Shown here: one piece after another, positions 1-6,007 of the stretch | How positions within the stretch are numbered: the first letter of the stretch is position 1 | How the letters are laid out: each line of letters begins with the position of its first letter | Assembly (NCBI GenBank): GCA_030600975.1 | Contig: JAUVUL010000045.1 | Coordinates: 1-8,414, forward strand | Reading direction: 5' to 3' | DNA: 8,414 nucleotides | DNA from: Candidatus Aegiribacteria sp. | GTDB taxonomy: Bacteria > Fermentibacterota > Fermentibacteria > Fermentibacterales > JCC-6 | Made by a program: the position numbers and the translations under genes | Notes under the pieces: model-generated | The model's input: the letters and a program-made list of their open reading frames with translations, nothing else | Told to the model about the DNA's origin: nothing | Databases searched by the model: none

Positions 1-705
1 GAACTTCAGCGCGAGTCCCGCCTCACCCGTGGAGATACCCGTTACCCTCCCGGCCAGAAGTCCATCGGGAAAAACACCGCCGTATCTTGAAGTGAGAACC
101 TGATCACCCGGCTCCACTTCACTGGTCAGATCAACATGAACAAGATTAAGCTCACCACTGGACGTTGACTGCAGGATTCCGTAAGCCCCCGATGGCCAGG
201 TTACGCAGCTTACATTTACGGAAGGATTGGTAATGGGAAGGATTTCACTCGTAGCTTCCCACACATAACATACAACGCCCACAAGGCCTTCGGAGGAGAT
301 ACAGACGGAGTTCTCTCTGATGCCGTCTCTTCTGCCCTGGTCAATAACTATTGTACCGATTACCAGCCCTTCGGAACGGTAAAGAACCCTGGCAGGGATA
401 GCGTCCCTGTTATCCGTCCTGGTAATACCGAGCAGAGTTCTGTACTGCTCAGCCTTAACCGCTTCCTCCCTGAGAATTGAATTCTCAAGCATCAGCTGCA
501 TGATATCGTTTCTGAGTTTATCCTCGGTAGGCGAATTTGTCCCGCTGAAGACAGCATCTCTGAACCTTGCTCCAAGCCAGCTGCCCAGCCCGCCAAGAAG
601 AGCGGGGCCTAATATCAGTAGAATCAATGAAATGGAAATGAAAAGAACGAATTTTTCGTTCTTTCCATAACTCCGACTGGTACCCTTTTTTCCTGAAGTA
701 ATCAT
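1..705 (-). CDS. mreC: Rod shape-determining protein MreC (C-terminus cut by window edge)
   Basis: Reverse-strand translation from the ATG at 705 gives 235 residues with no stop before the left edge, so the gene is partial. MreC is an inner-membrane periplasmic scaffold that links MreB filaments to the peptidoglycan elongation machinery (family knowledge). Visible parts are a basic cytoplasmic tail (1-17), one membrane segment (about 18-40), a probable coiled coil (about 60-92), and the beta-rich MreC core from about 103. The core shows the family pattern: PARVLYR, then TIVIDQGRRDGI (about 118-129), GLVGVV (140-145), ITNPSVNVS (158-166) and GGVFPDGLLAGRV (209-221). Typical family members have about 270-330 residues, so roughly 40-90 are missing. 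The start lies 4 nt after the mreB stop with no clear Shine-Dalgarno sequence, so translational coupling to mreB is likely. The identification is firm. Confidence 0.95.
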   Translation of the reverse strand, partial: MITSGKKGTSRSYGKNEKFVLFISISLILLILGPALLGGLGSWLGARFRDAVFSGTNSPTEDKLRNDIMQLMLENSILREEAVKAEQYRTLLGITRTDNRDAIPARVLYRSEGLVIGTIVIDQGRRDGIRENSVCISSEGLVGVVCYVWEATSEILPITNPSVNVSCVTWPSGAYGILQSTSSGELNLVHVDLTSEVEPGDQVLTSRYGGVFPDGLLAGRVTGISTGEAGLALKF

Positions 706-709
706 TCTG

Positions 710-1759
710 CTACTGAATGAGAAGGTTTCGGTACCGGTAGATATCTTTTAGGATCAGGCCGGCACCCAGCACAGTACAGGAAAGCGGATTATCCGCGACT
801 CTGATCGGTAGCCCGGTCTCACTCATCAGAAGTCTGTCCAGTCCTCTCAGAAGAGCACCTCCGCCTGTCAGTACAATTCCACGTTCTACGATATCGCTTG
901 CTAGTTCGGGAGGAGTTCTCTCAAGACCATGCCTTACGGCATCTACTATCGTTCCGATTACTTCCTTGAGCGCGTTTCTGATATCCATGGAATTAATCAA
1001 ATAGGTTTCGGGGATTCCGTTTACAAAGTCAAGTCCGCTGACTTCGTACTCTTCGTTATCATCCTCAAGCACAGTACCCATCCGTATCTTGACCAGTTCA
1101 GCGGTCCGCTCACCTATAAGGAGGCTGTACTGTTTCTTGAGATACAACGATAGTGCCTCATCTATCTCATCACCGCCGATCCTTATGGAGTTGTTAGCCA
1201 CGATTGCGGACAGGCTGATTACAGCAACTTCCGTTGTTCCACCGCCGATATCGACAATCATGTTCCCGGCGGCGCCTTCAACGGGAATTCCTACACCTAT
1301 GGCTGAAGCGAGGGGCTCTGACACCAGAAGAACCTCCCTTGCGCCTGCTCTTTCCAGTGCTGTTCTTACGGCTGATATCTCAACCTCTGTAATGCCGCTG
1401 GGTACGCATACGAGTATCCTGGGTCTCATTGATATTTTACGGGTTTTTGCCATACTGAAGAATTCTCTCAACATGGCTGTTGTAGCCGTGGCATTGGTAA
1501 TCACACCATCCTTGAGTGGTTTAATAGCCTGGAGAGCCATTCCAGTACGTCCAAGCATTACCTTTGCATCGTACCCTACAGCTACAAGCTCATTACTTTC
1601 ACGTTCGATTGCCACAACACTGGGCTGTTCAAGTACAATTCCCTTACCCTGGATATATATGAGTGTATTTGCGGTTCCCAGGTCTATGGCCATTGAATTT
1701 GACAGTAGTGTACCGGGCCTTCTTCCGAAAAAATTGCCCAATGCTCCGAAGATTGCCAT
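710..1759 (-). CDS. mreB: Rod shape-determining actin-like protein MreB
   Basis: This 349-residue protein is a bacterial actin homologue that forms ATP-dependent membrane-bound filaments guiding lateral wall synthesis. The actin-fold nucleotide site is complete: phosphate-1 DLGTANT (26-32), SEPLASAIGVG with the catalytic-type Glu at 148, phosphate-2 DIGGGTTEVAV (170-180), GGDEIDEAL (195-203), and the adenosine motif LTGGGALLRGLD (297-308). The C-terminal NPLSCTVLGAG (324-334) is a variant of the usual DPLTCVA-type segment. The N-terminus before DLGTANT is about 25 residues, longer than is typical. It begins with hydrophobic MAIFGALGNFFGRR, which could be an amphipathic membrane-binding helix as in other diderm MreBs (inference). 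The start is supported by GGGAGG placed 4 nt upstream of the ATG. mreC follows after 4 nt. The closely related Mbl cannot be excluded, but the adjacent mreC supports MreB. Confidence 0.97.
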   Translation of the reverse strand: MAIFGALGNFFGRRPGTLLSNSMAIDLGTANTLIYIQGKGIVLEQPSVVAIERESNELVAVGYDAKVMLGRTGMALQAIKPLKDGVITNATATTAMLREFFSMAKTRKISMRPRILVCVPSGITEVEISAVRTALERAGAREVLLVSEPLASAIGVGIPVEGAAGNMIVDIGGGTTEVAVISLSAIVANNSIRIGGDEIDEALSLYLKKQYSLLIGERTAELVKIRMGTVLEDDNEEYEVSGLDFVNGIPETYLINSMDIRNALKEVIGTIVDAVRHGLERTPPELASDIVERGIVLTGGGALLRGLDRLLMSETGLPIRVADNPLSCTVLGAGLILKDIYRYRNLLIQ

Positions 1760-1772
1760 TCACCCTCCCGTA
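1755..1772 (-). promoter_or_regulatory. Strong ribosome binding site of mreB
   Basis: On the minus strand GGGAGGGTGAATG places a full GGAGG core 4-5 nt before the ATG at 1759. This fixes the start at the longer N-terminal form rather than the internal methionine at residue 23, just before the DLGTANT motif. Confidence 0.75.
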
Positions 1773-1790
1773 AACTGAATATTAACTGGT

Positions 1791-1819
1791 TGAATAGTAA
1801 ACATACAGGCTTGCGTCAA
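1791..1819 (-). promoter_or_regulatory. Candidate sigma70-type promoter for mreB-mreC
   Basis: The minus strand reads TTGACG (1819-1814), 17 nt, then TATTCA (1796-1791). The -35 matches the consensus at 5 of 6 positions and the spacing is ideal, but the -10 is weak (3 of 6). Transcription would start about 25 nt before the mreB ATG. The prediction is by eye only. It would allow mreBC to be expressed independently of the upstream lipoprotein gene. Confidence 0.4.
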
Positions 1820-1835
1820 CTCCCGACTCAAGCTG

Positions 1836-1869
1836 CTGTAATATATATAAGATAACTTATAGTTAACAG
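1836..1869. repeat. AT-rich imperfect hairpin between lipoprotein gene and mreB
   Basis: TATAAG (1846-1851) and CTTATA (1856-1861) form a 6-bp stem with an ATAA loop. CTGT (1836-1839) and ACAG (1866-1869) can pair outside it across an internal bulge. It lies 22 nt beyond the stop of the lipoprotein gene and upstream of the candidate mreB promoter. It is too AT-rich, and has no adequate U-tract, to call it a rho-independent terminator. It might be a protein-binding dyad or simply AT-rich upstream DNA. Confidence 0.3.
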
Positions 1870-1890
1870 GTTTGGGAGAATATGTAAGCA

Positions 1891-2667
1891 TCATCTCCGA
1901 TCAGGTTGCAGTTCAGGTTGCCAAAACGGAGCAGAGTCAACTGTATCTATAAGGATTGGAACTGTCATTTCCCATATACCCTCCCAGGGTACTACGGAGC
2001 AATTAATATCTGTTAACTCAAGATCTACTGCACTGTTATTAATTCGGGTACTCCAACTCCATGGCCAGGAGTTGTATTCATCGTGCGGTGAAGAGGCTCT
2101 GATCGTGAATTCTCCAGTTTTCCACTCACATTCAGAGGGGAAGATAGCCCCGTTTTCCATTGAAAGAATCATACGGTCTACTGTATCGCATACGCAAAAT
2201 ATCCACTGTATTCTTTCTCCCGACACTGATGCGCTGCCTGTTATCTCCCACGCTTCCATTACGAGGGGGTAGCCAGTTCTGAGAAGATGAACAAGATCGA
2301 TAACGGGGAGGGTTCCACCACCCACGCAGAGGCCTCCTGGCATGAAGGAGGCATATTCGTCCTGGGGCATATAGATCAGAACACCGGTTGAATCTCCTTT
2401 GATTGAAACGACCGGCCTGCCGTCAGGGCCGTAGAAATCTCCTCTTAACAGACCTTCTTCAGCGTTACCCCAAAGCACAAAAGGACCCCTGGCAACGAGA
2501 TTACTTCCCTGAAGTCTGGCATTTCCTCTGAGTTGAAAGCTACCAAGTTTTTCCCAGCCGAAAGCGATCCTGCTTGCGTAAAGCTCACTCTGCCTGAGCA
2601 TGGATTCCTGCGATACAGTACCGCAGGAAAGAAGAAAGCACATTAAGAATGCTGCAAGAACCTTCAT
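1891..2667 (-). CDS. LolB-like outer-membrane lipoprotein
   Basis: This 258-residue protein begins with a short lipoprotein signal peptide, MK followed by a hydrophobic stretch. The lipobox L-L-S-C has Cys15 as the predicted lipidated residue; Gly16 follows, with no Asp that would suggest inner-membrane retention under the E. coli rule. Residues about 38-135 resemble the LolA/LolB half-barrel lipoprotein-sorting fold: GSFQLRGNARLQG, then FYGPDGRPVVSIKGD (78-92), then GGTLPVIDLVHLLRTGYPL (117-135). LolB-type proteins receive lipoproteins at the outer membrane, but distant relatives of the DUF4292 type have no proven role, so 'LolB-like' is a fold-level inference. The C-terminal third (about 190-258) is Trp-rich and unassigned. 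Its ATG shares one base with the stop of the upstream 69-residue gene (TAATG) and has no Shine-Dalgarno of its own, so it is probably translated by coupling. The next gene downstream, after 131 nt, is mreB. Confidence 0.72.
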   Translation of the reverse strand: MKVLAAFLMCFLLSCGTVSQESMLRQSELYASRIAFGWEKLGSFQLRGNARLQGSNLVARGPFVLWGNAEEGLLRGDFYGPDGRPVVSIKGDSTGVLIYMPQDEYASFMPGGLCVGGGTLPVIDLVHLLRTGYPLVMEAWEITGSASVSGERIQWIFCVCDTVDRMILSMENGAIFPSECEWKTGEFTIRASSPHDEYNSWPWSWSTRINNSAVDLELTDINCSVVPWEGIWEMTVPILIDTVDSAPFWQPELQPDRR

Positions 2668-2876
2668 TATTCAGATGCTATACCGTACTTATCCTCAAGA
2701 GCGATTATCCGCTTTTCGTAGCCGTACTCTTTTTCGTACTTCTCCTTGCGGGAAAGAAGCTGCCTGTTGTCCGGTACTTTTTCAAGAAGCTTGTCAATCA
2801 TCAGCAGTGCTTTCTTCCTGTTACCCTCTTTGGCTTCAGTGTCTATCCTATCAACCAGTTCGCTAAGTTTCGCCAC
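2667..2876 (-). CDS. Small TPR-like helical protein
   Basis: This 69-residue, highly charged, Lys/Glu-rich protein has no signal peptide or membrane segment. Residues about 6-37 fit a single tetratricopeptide-like helix pair (A-KEGNRKKALLMIDKLLEKVPDN, with G18, A23, L31, P35 at typical positions). It is followed by a second helical stretch with a coiled-coil-like Glu/Lys pattern. The start is GTG at 2876, chosen because AGGAGG sits 8-9 nt upstream and inside the end of the preceding gene. It lies 5 nt after the PHP gene and overlaps the lipoprotein gene by one base, so expression within that operon is almost certain. I cannot assign a function. A lone TPR-like unit of this size may act as a small binding or assembly partner for a product of the same operon (speculative). 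Confidence 0.7.
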   Translation of the reverse strand: MAKLSELVDRIDTEAKEGNRKKALLMIDKLLEKVPDNRQLLSRKEKYEKEYGYEKRIIALEDKYGIASE

Positions 2877-2881
2877 TTGTT

Positions 2882-3766
2882 CTACCTCCTGCTACGACTT
2901 CTGCAAAGGGTTATGAAATCCTTAACATCTTCTTGTTCAACATGAAATCCATCTTTTGTTCCTCCAAGGGGAGAAGCTTCATTACTCCTGCCATGATAGT
3001 CGGTTCCGCCTGTAAGAACAAGCTGGAATTCCCGCGCTAATGTCTTAAGCCTTGTAATCATTGAAGCGGTATGTGATGGATAGTAGACTTCGATTCCCAC
3101 CAAACCATATCCCTTCATTCTTTCAAACAGACCCCTCAGTGTTTCGGAGTCCATCTCAATATATCCTGGATGGGCCATTACAGGCAATCCGCCTGATTCT
3201 ACAATGATCTCAATAGCCCTGAAAACGGAAAGCCTATCCCTTTCAACGTATGCAGGCTTTCCCTTTGCGAGGAACCTGCTGAAAGCCTCGTTCATACTAC
3301 CTACATATCTGGCATTCATCATCGCCTCGGCGATATGCGGCCTTCCAACAACATCACCTCCGGCGATAAGCTGCACTGTTTCCATTTCGATATATACACC
3401 ATTATCTGCCAGTTTCTCAAGTATTCTCGGGTTCCTTCGGGAGCGGCCTCCCTGGACGTAAGCAAGAGCCTTCCCGAGGGAGTGTGATCCACTTATAAGA
3501 AGTGGGATATCAACACCCGGAAAATAGCCCAGAAGGTGAGCAGTAAGGTCCCTCTCCTCAAGATCAACGCTCAACTCAACTCCAGGTATGAATTCCATCT
3601 CAAGTTTCACTGCAGTATCAGCACCTTCAGGAATTCCATCAAGTGTATCGTGATCAGTTATCGAAATCACTGAAAGGGATTTTTCGCTTGCCATTGCCAC
3701 CAGTTCACGTGGAGGCCTGGTGCCATCAGAAGCGGTACTGTGAATATGAAGATCAACTATGTCCAT
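2882..3766 (-). CDS. PHP-domain phosphoesterase (YciV/RNase AM-like)
   Basis: This 294-residue PHP-family metal-dependent phosphoesterase is predicted to be cytoplasmic. The metal-site motifs appear in order: DLHIHS with H7 and H9, SDGT with D14, ITDHDT with D38 and H39, PGVELS with E64, AHLLGY with H77, GRPHIAEAM with H144, MAHPG with H199, and GGTDYHG with D256 and H258. Order, spacing and length match the YciV/TrpH group. E. coli RNase AM (YciV) of this group removes nucleotides from RNA 5' ends, and related proteins hydrolyse 3',5'-bisphosphonucleotides, so substrate assignment within the group is uncertain. The ATG at 3766 has AGGAGG about 9 nt upstream. It is the first gene of the PHP / TPR-like / lipoprotein operon. 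The final Arg-Arg codons AGG AGG also form the Shine-Dalgarno of the next gene. No catalytic residue looks lost. Confidence 0.88.
   Translation of the reverse strand: MDIVDLHIHSTASDGTRPPRELVAMASEKSLSVISITDHDTLDGIPEGADTAVKLEMEFIPGVELSVDLEERDLTAHLLGYFPGVDIPLLISGSHSLGKALAYVQGGRSRRNPRILEKLADNGVYIEMETVQLIAGGDVVGRPHIAEAMMNARYVGSMNEAFSRFLAKGKPAYVERDRLSVFRAIEIIVESGGLPVMAHPGYIEMDSETLRGLFERMKGYGLVGIEVYYPSHTASMITRLKTLAREFQLVLTGGTDYHGRSNEASPLGGTKDGFHVEQEDVKDFITLCRSRSRR
2884..2890 (-). promoter_or_regulatory. Ribosome binding site embedded in end of PHP gene
   Basis: The last two arginine codons (AGG AGG, followed by TAG) of the PHP gene create an AGGAGGT Shine-Dalgarno that ends 8 nt before the GTG of the 69-residue gene at 2876. 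It decides the non-ATG start of that gene. Confidence 0.7.
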
Positions 3767-3790
3767 ATGTGATATCCTCCTGAAGTCTGA

Positions 3791-3818
3791 ATATTACTCT
3801 CTGCTACACACCATGCAA
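3791..3818 (-). promoter_or_regulatory. Candidate promoter for the PHP operon
   Basis: The minus strand reads TTGCAT (3818-3813), 16 nt, then TAATAT (3796-3791). Matches to consensus are modest (3 and 4 of 6) and the spacing is slightly short. Transcription would begin roughly 20 nt before the ATG at 3766, leaving the strong GGAGG in a short leader. Low-confidence prediction by eye. Confidence 0.28.
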
Positions 3819-3857
3819 TACTATCTGTATTTACTTAAGCACGGAAATTCAGTAAAT

Positions 3858-3874
3858 ATATGCATGCTGCATAT
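3858..3874. promoter_or_regulatory. Possible operator dyad between divergent genes
   Basis: ATATGCA (3858-3864), a TGC spacer, then TGCATAT (3868-3874) form a perfect 7-bp inverted repeat in the 194-bp divergent region. A TATAAC -10-like hexamer for the plus strand lies 11 nt to its right (3886-3891). The dyad would then cover the -35 zone of the HD gene promoter, where no good -35 hexamer is visible. That position suits a dimeric transcription factor. This is inferred, and the length is short enough to arise by chance. Confidence 0.33.
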
Positions 3875-3885
3875 GAAATGAGATC

Positions 3886-3891
3886 TATAAC
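3886..3891 (+). promoter_or_regulatory. Candidate -10 hexamer for HD phosphohydrolase gene
   Basis: TATAAC matches the -10 consensus at 5 of 6 positions, about 70 nt upstream of the ATG at 3961. No recognisable -35 lies 16-18 nt before it; the 3858-3874 dyad occupies that place. The rest of the leader (3892-3960) shows no further signal apart from a weak CGGAG 12 nt before the start codon. Confidence 0.25.
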
Positions 3892-3960
3892 CGAGATCGA
3901 GAAAGCTGAATCGGAATCAGGTTAGTACGCGCATTAGGCCGAACGGAGATACAGGCATTA

Positions 3961-5301
3961 ATGAAAAATCAGATAGAACCTAAGGTAATGTACATTCGAG
4001 ATCCTGTACATGGAAATATCCGCCTTTCAAGGCTCCAGGAGGAACTGATTCAGACTGTGGAAGTCCAGAGGCTCAGTTTTATACACCAGCTGGGTACAAC
4101 ATTTCAGAGTTACCCCGGTGCTCACGGAATGCGTCTCTCCCATGCGCTTGGCGTTTCTTACCTTGCGGACACTATATGCATGCACATCCTTGAAAAAATG
4201 CAGGGAATGCCGGATTCGGAGAAGATCGATATCCGTAATCTCCTGCAGGCCGCCGGCATGCTTCATGATATTGGACATACACCCTGGTCTCATACACTGG
4301 AACCGCTCTACATAGAGATGAATGGCGTTGATCATATGGATCTGGTAGCCGACATGGTCAGGGGTAACACGACTATGAACATCAAAGGGTCGGGAAGGAT
4401 CCCGGAGATACTCAAGTCATATGGTGTGAATCCCTCGGATGTAGCCGACCTGATTAGCAGCAGTTACAGCGGACCCCGTTACCTTCAGCAGATGATTTTC
4501 GGCGAGGTCGATGCGGATATGCTGGATTACCTTCAGAGGGATTTCTATTTCACGGGAGTAGCCTTTGGGCATATTGAGCTGGACAGGATAATATCAACAA
4601 TGAGGGTTGTGGATAATGAAATAGTATTTCTCATCAAGGGTCACGAAGCTATTCGCGATTTTCTCTTCGCAAGGATGCAGATGTATTCAAGTGTCTATCT
4701 GCACAAGAAAACAAGAATTGTAGATATGATGCTTCTTGCGGCTGCCAGAAAAAGCATCATTGAATTGAAGGAGATCGATGATTTCCACATCATGACCGAT
4801 GATGAAATACTGAGTTTTCTTGCAGAGAGATCGAACGATTCCTGGGTAAGGGATATGACCTGGCGAGTGAAATACAGACAGAAGCTGTTTTCACAGGTTT
4901 TCCGGATAGATGCTGCAACACTTAACGAAAGTGATGTTTCCTTTCTTGACACAATCGGCAGATCAGGCGAAACACCTGCCGAAAGGATCAATGATCTTGC
5001 ATTGAAGCTGTCTGAAACAGCCGGAGTTACACCTGGATACATACTCGTGGATATGCCTCTGGAAGTCGTTAAAGTATCGGAGGAGAGATTTTCGAAACTC
5101 GACATCAAGTATCTTGACCGGTCTGGAAGCATTCTGCCGCTCAATAAGGTGGATCCACCCTTTGCTGAATACCTTTCTAAAGCCCATCCAAACAGTAATT
5201 ACCTTACCGTATGCTGCAGTCCGGAAATCAAGGAAAAGGTCAGAAAAGCGTGCAAGGACCTCTTCCATATGGCCGCGATGCCGCTGTTCCCAAGGAGTTG
5301 A
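3961..5301 (+). CDS. HD-domain phosphohydrolase (dNTPase/YwfO/SAMHD1-like)
   Basis: This 446-residue soluble protein belongs to the HD-superfamily branch that includes bacterial YwfO-type enzymes and SAMHD1-like dNTP triphosphohydrolases. It carries the diagnostic start YIRDPVHGNIRL (11-22), QRLSFIHQLG (36-45), YPGAHGMRLSHALGV with metal ligand H61, AGMLHDIGHTPWSH with the H102-D103 doublet and H106, and DADMLDYLQRD (184-194) with the later metal-ligand Asp (D184 or D186). The metal site therefore looks intact. The substrate cannot be told from sequence; dNTP or another nucleotide is the family expectation. Residues about 260-446 form the family's helical/alpha-beta C-terminal part. The ATG at 3961 has only a distant CGGAG; Met10 at 3988, preceded by AAGG and directly abutting the conserved region, is an alternative start. 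It is transcribed alone, divergent from the PHP operon and convergent with the mgtC-like gene. Confidence 0.9.
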   Translation: MKNQIEPKVMYIRDPVHGNIRLSRLQEELIQTVEVQRLSFIHQLGTTFQSYPGAHGMRLSHALGVSYLADTICMHILEKMQGMPDSEKIDIRNLLQAAGMLHDIGHTPWSHTLEPLYIEMNGVDHMDLVADMVRGNTTMNIKGSGRIPEILKSYGVNPSDVADLISSSYSGPRYLQQMIFGEVDADMLDYLQRDFYFTGVAFGHIELDRIISTMRVVDNEIVFLIKGHEAIRDFLFARMQMYSSVYLHKKTRIVDMMLLAAARKSIIELKEIDDFHIMTDDEILSFLAERSNDSWVRDMTWRVKYRQKLFSQVFRIDAATLNESDVSFLDTIGRSGETPAERINDLALKLSETAGVTPGYILVDMPLEVVKVSEERFSKLDIKYLDRSGSILPLNKVDPPFAEYLSKAHPNSNYLTVCCSPEIKEKVRKACKDLFHMAAMPLFPRS

Positions 5302-5316
5302 AACCAGCCAGCGTCA

Positions 5317-5327
5317 GGATCTGATCC
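5317..5327. repeat. Short palindrome in the 34-bp convergent gap
   Basis: GGATC-T-GATCC is an 11-bp palindrome between the stops of the HD gene and the MgtC-family gene. It could form a 5-bp stem, but a one-base loop is sterically poor and no T-tract follows on either strand. I do not call it a terminator; it is the only structure in this gap. Confidence 0.25.
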
Positions 5328-5335
5328 GCAAATAT

Positions 5336-6007
5336 TCACCGCGACCTGTGCCACTGAACTTTGATGACACCCTTTGCATCTGAAAGAGCGTTCAGAAGCC
5401 CCAGCTTATCCTCCAGTTTTCTTATCCTCAGGTGGTAAAGAAGACTTATGGAGTTCCCGTCTCTTTCAATTTCGATTTCAATGTCATGAATGCCTATGTT
5501 GTACTTTTTAAGAATACTGGAGCAGATTTCAACGAGTTGTTCCGGTTCCATGTTCTCACCCAGTATTATTACATCGCGATACTTCAGATCAGCAAGGTGA
5601 TTTTCGAGAAATGGCAACAGGATAAGCACAAGCAGGGCAACACCCGTTGATGATAATGCCAGAAGATACTCGCCCAGTCCGATAGTCACTCCCAGGGCAG
5701 CGACAAACCAAATACACGCTGCAGTAGTAAGTCCCCTTACAAAATCGCTTGTTCTGATGATAGCTCCAGCTCCCAGGAATCCAATCCCGGTGACCACACC
5801 AGCGACTATCCTGCTGACCTCTGCACCGGGGTTGGGATTACCTCCGCCGATTGCCAGACCGCTGATAGTGATCATAGCTGCTCCGATGGATACCAGCATG
5901 TGGGTCCGTAATCCTGCGGGTCTTCCATGGTACTCCCTCTCAAGGCCGATAAGGGATCCCAGAAAAGCCGACAGAAGCAGTTTCACGATCCAACTTTCGA
6001 AAATCAT
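5336..6007 (-). CDS. MgtC/SapB-family inner-membrane protein
   Basis: This 223-residue protein has about five hydrophobic segments in its first 135 residues (approximately 7-22, 35-53, 66-84, 93-110, 114-133). They carry MgtC/SapB signatures: SLIGLERE (18-25), GRPAGLRTHMLVSIGAA (28-44), RIVAGVVTGIGFLGAGAII (66-84) and GLTTAACIWFVAALGV (92-107). A soluble C-terminal domain (about 143-220) has the beta-alpha-beta pattern of the ACT-like domain found in longer MgtC proteins. MgtC in Salmonella supports growth in low magnesium and modulates the F-ATPase; most environmental family members have no proven substrate, so I give no symbol. The start is supported by GGGAGG 5 nt upstream and by an ATGA overlap with the stop of the sensor gene, indicating translational coupling. 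The 3' end converges on the HD gene. Confidence 0.9.
   Translation of the reverse strand: MIFESWIVKLLLSAFLGSLIGLEREYHGRPAGLRTHMLVSIGAAMITISGLAIGGGNPNPGAEVSRIVAGVVTGIGFLGAGAIIRTSDFVRGLTTAACIWFVAALGVTIGLGEYLLALSSTGVALLVLILLPFLENHLADLKYRDVIILGENMEPEQLVEICSSILKKYNIGIHDIEIEIERDGNSISLLYHLRIRKLEDKLGLLNALSDAKGVIKVQWHRSR

Noticed and set aside
710..1759. mreB as DnaK or FtsA, which share actin-fold motifs
   Set aside because: Length of 349 residues, the DLGTANTLIY and GGDEIDEAL motifs and an immediately following mreC are specific to MreB.
1089..1778. Long open frame antisense to mreB on the plus strand (229 codons)
   Set aside because: It lies entirely opposite a certain mreB, has Ser/Ile-rich low-information composition typical of an antisense shadow, and has no domain signature.
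2600..2945. Two overlapping plus-strand frames opposite the small TPR-like gene
   Set aside because: The minus-strand gene has a strong Shine-Dalgarno, tight coupling on both sides and a sensible helical composition, whereas the plus frames are Cys/Phe/Arg-rich and lack any operon context.
4695..5144. Open frame antisense to the HD phosphohydrolase gene
   Set aside because: It is fully contained within a gene with intact catalytic motifs, is Ser-rich, and looks like a reverse-frame shadow.
5302..5335. A bidirectional terminator between the convergent HD and MgtC-family genes
   Set aside because: The only dyad is GGATC-T-GATCC with a one-base loop and no T-tract on either strand.
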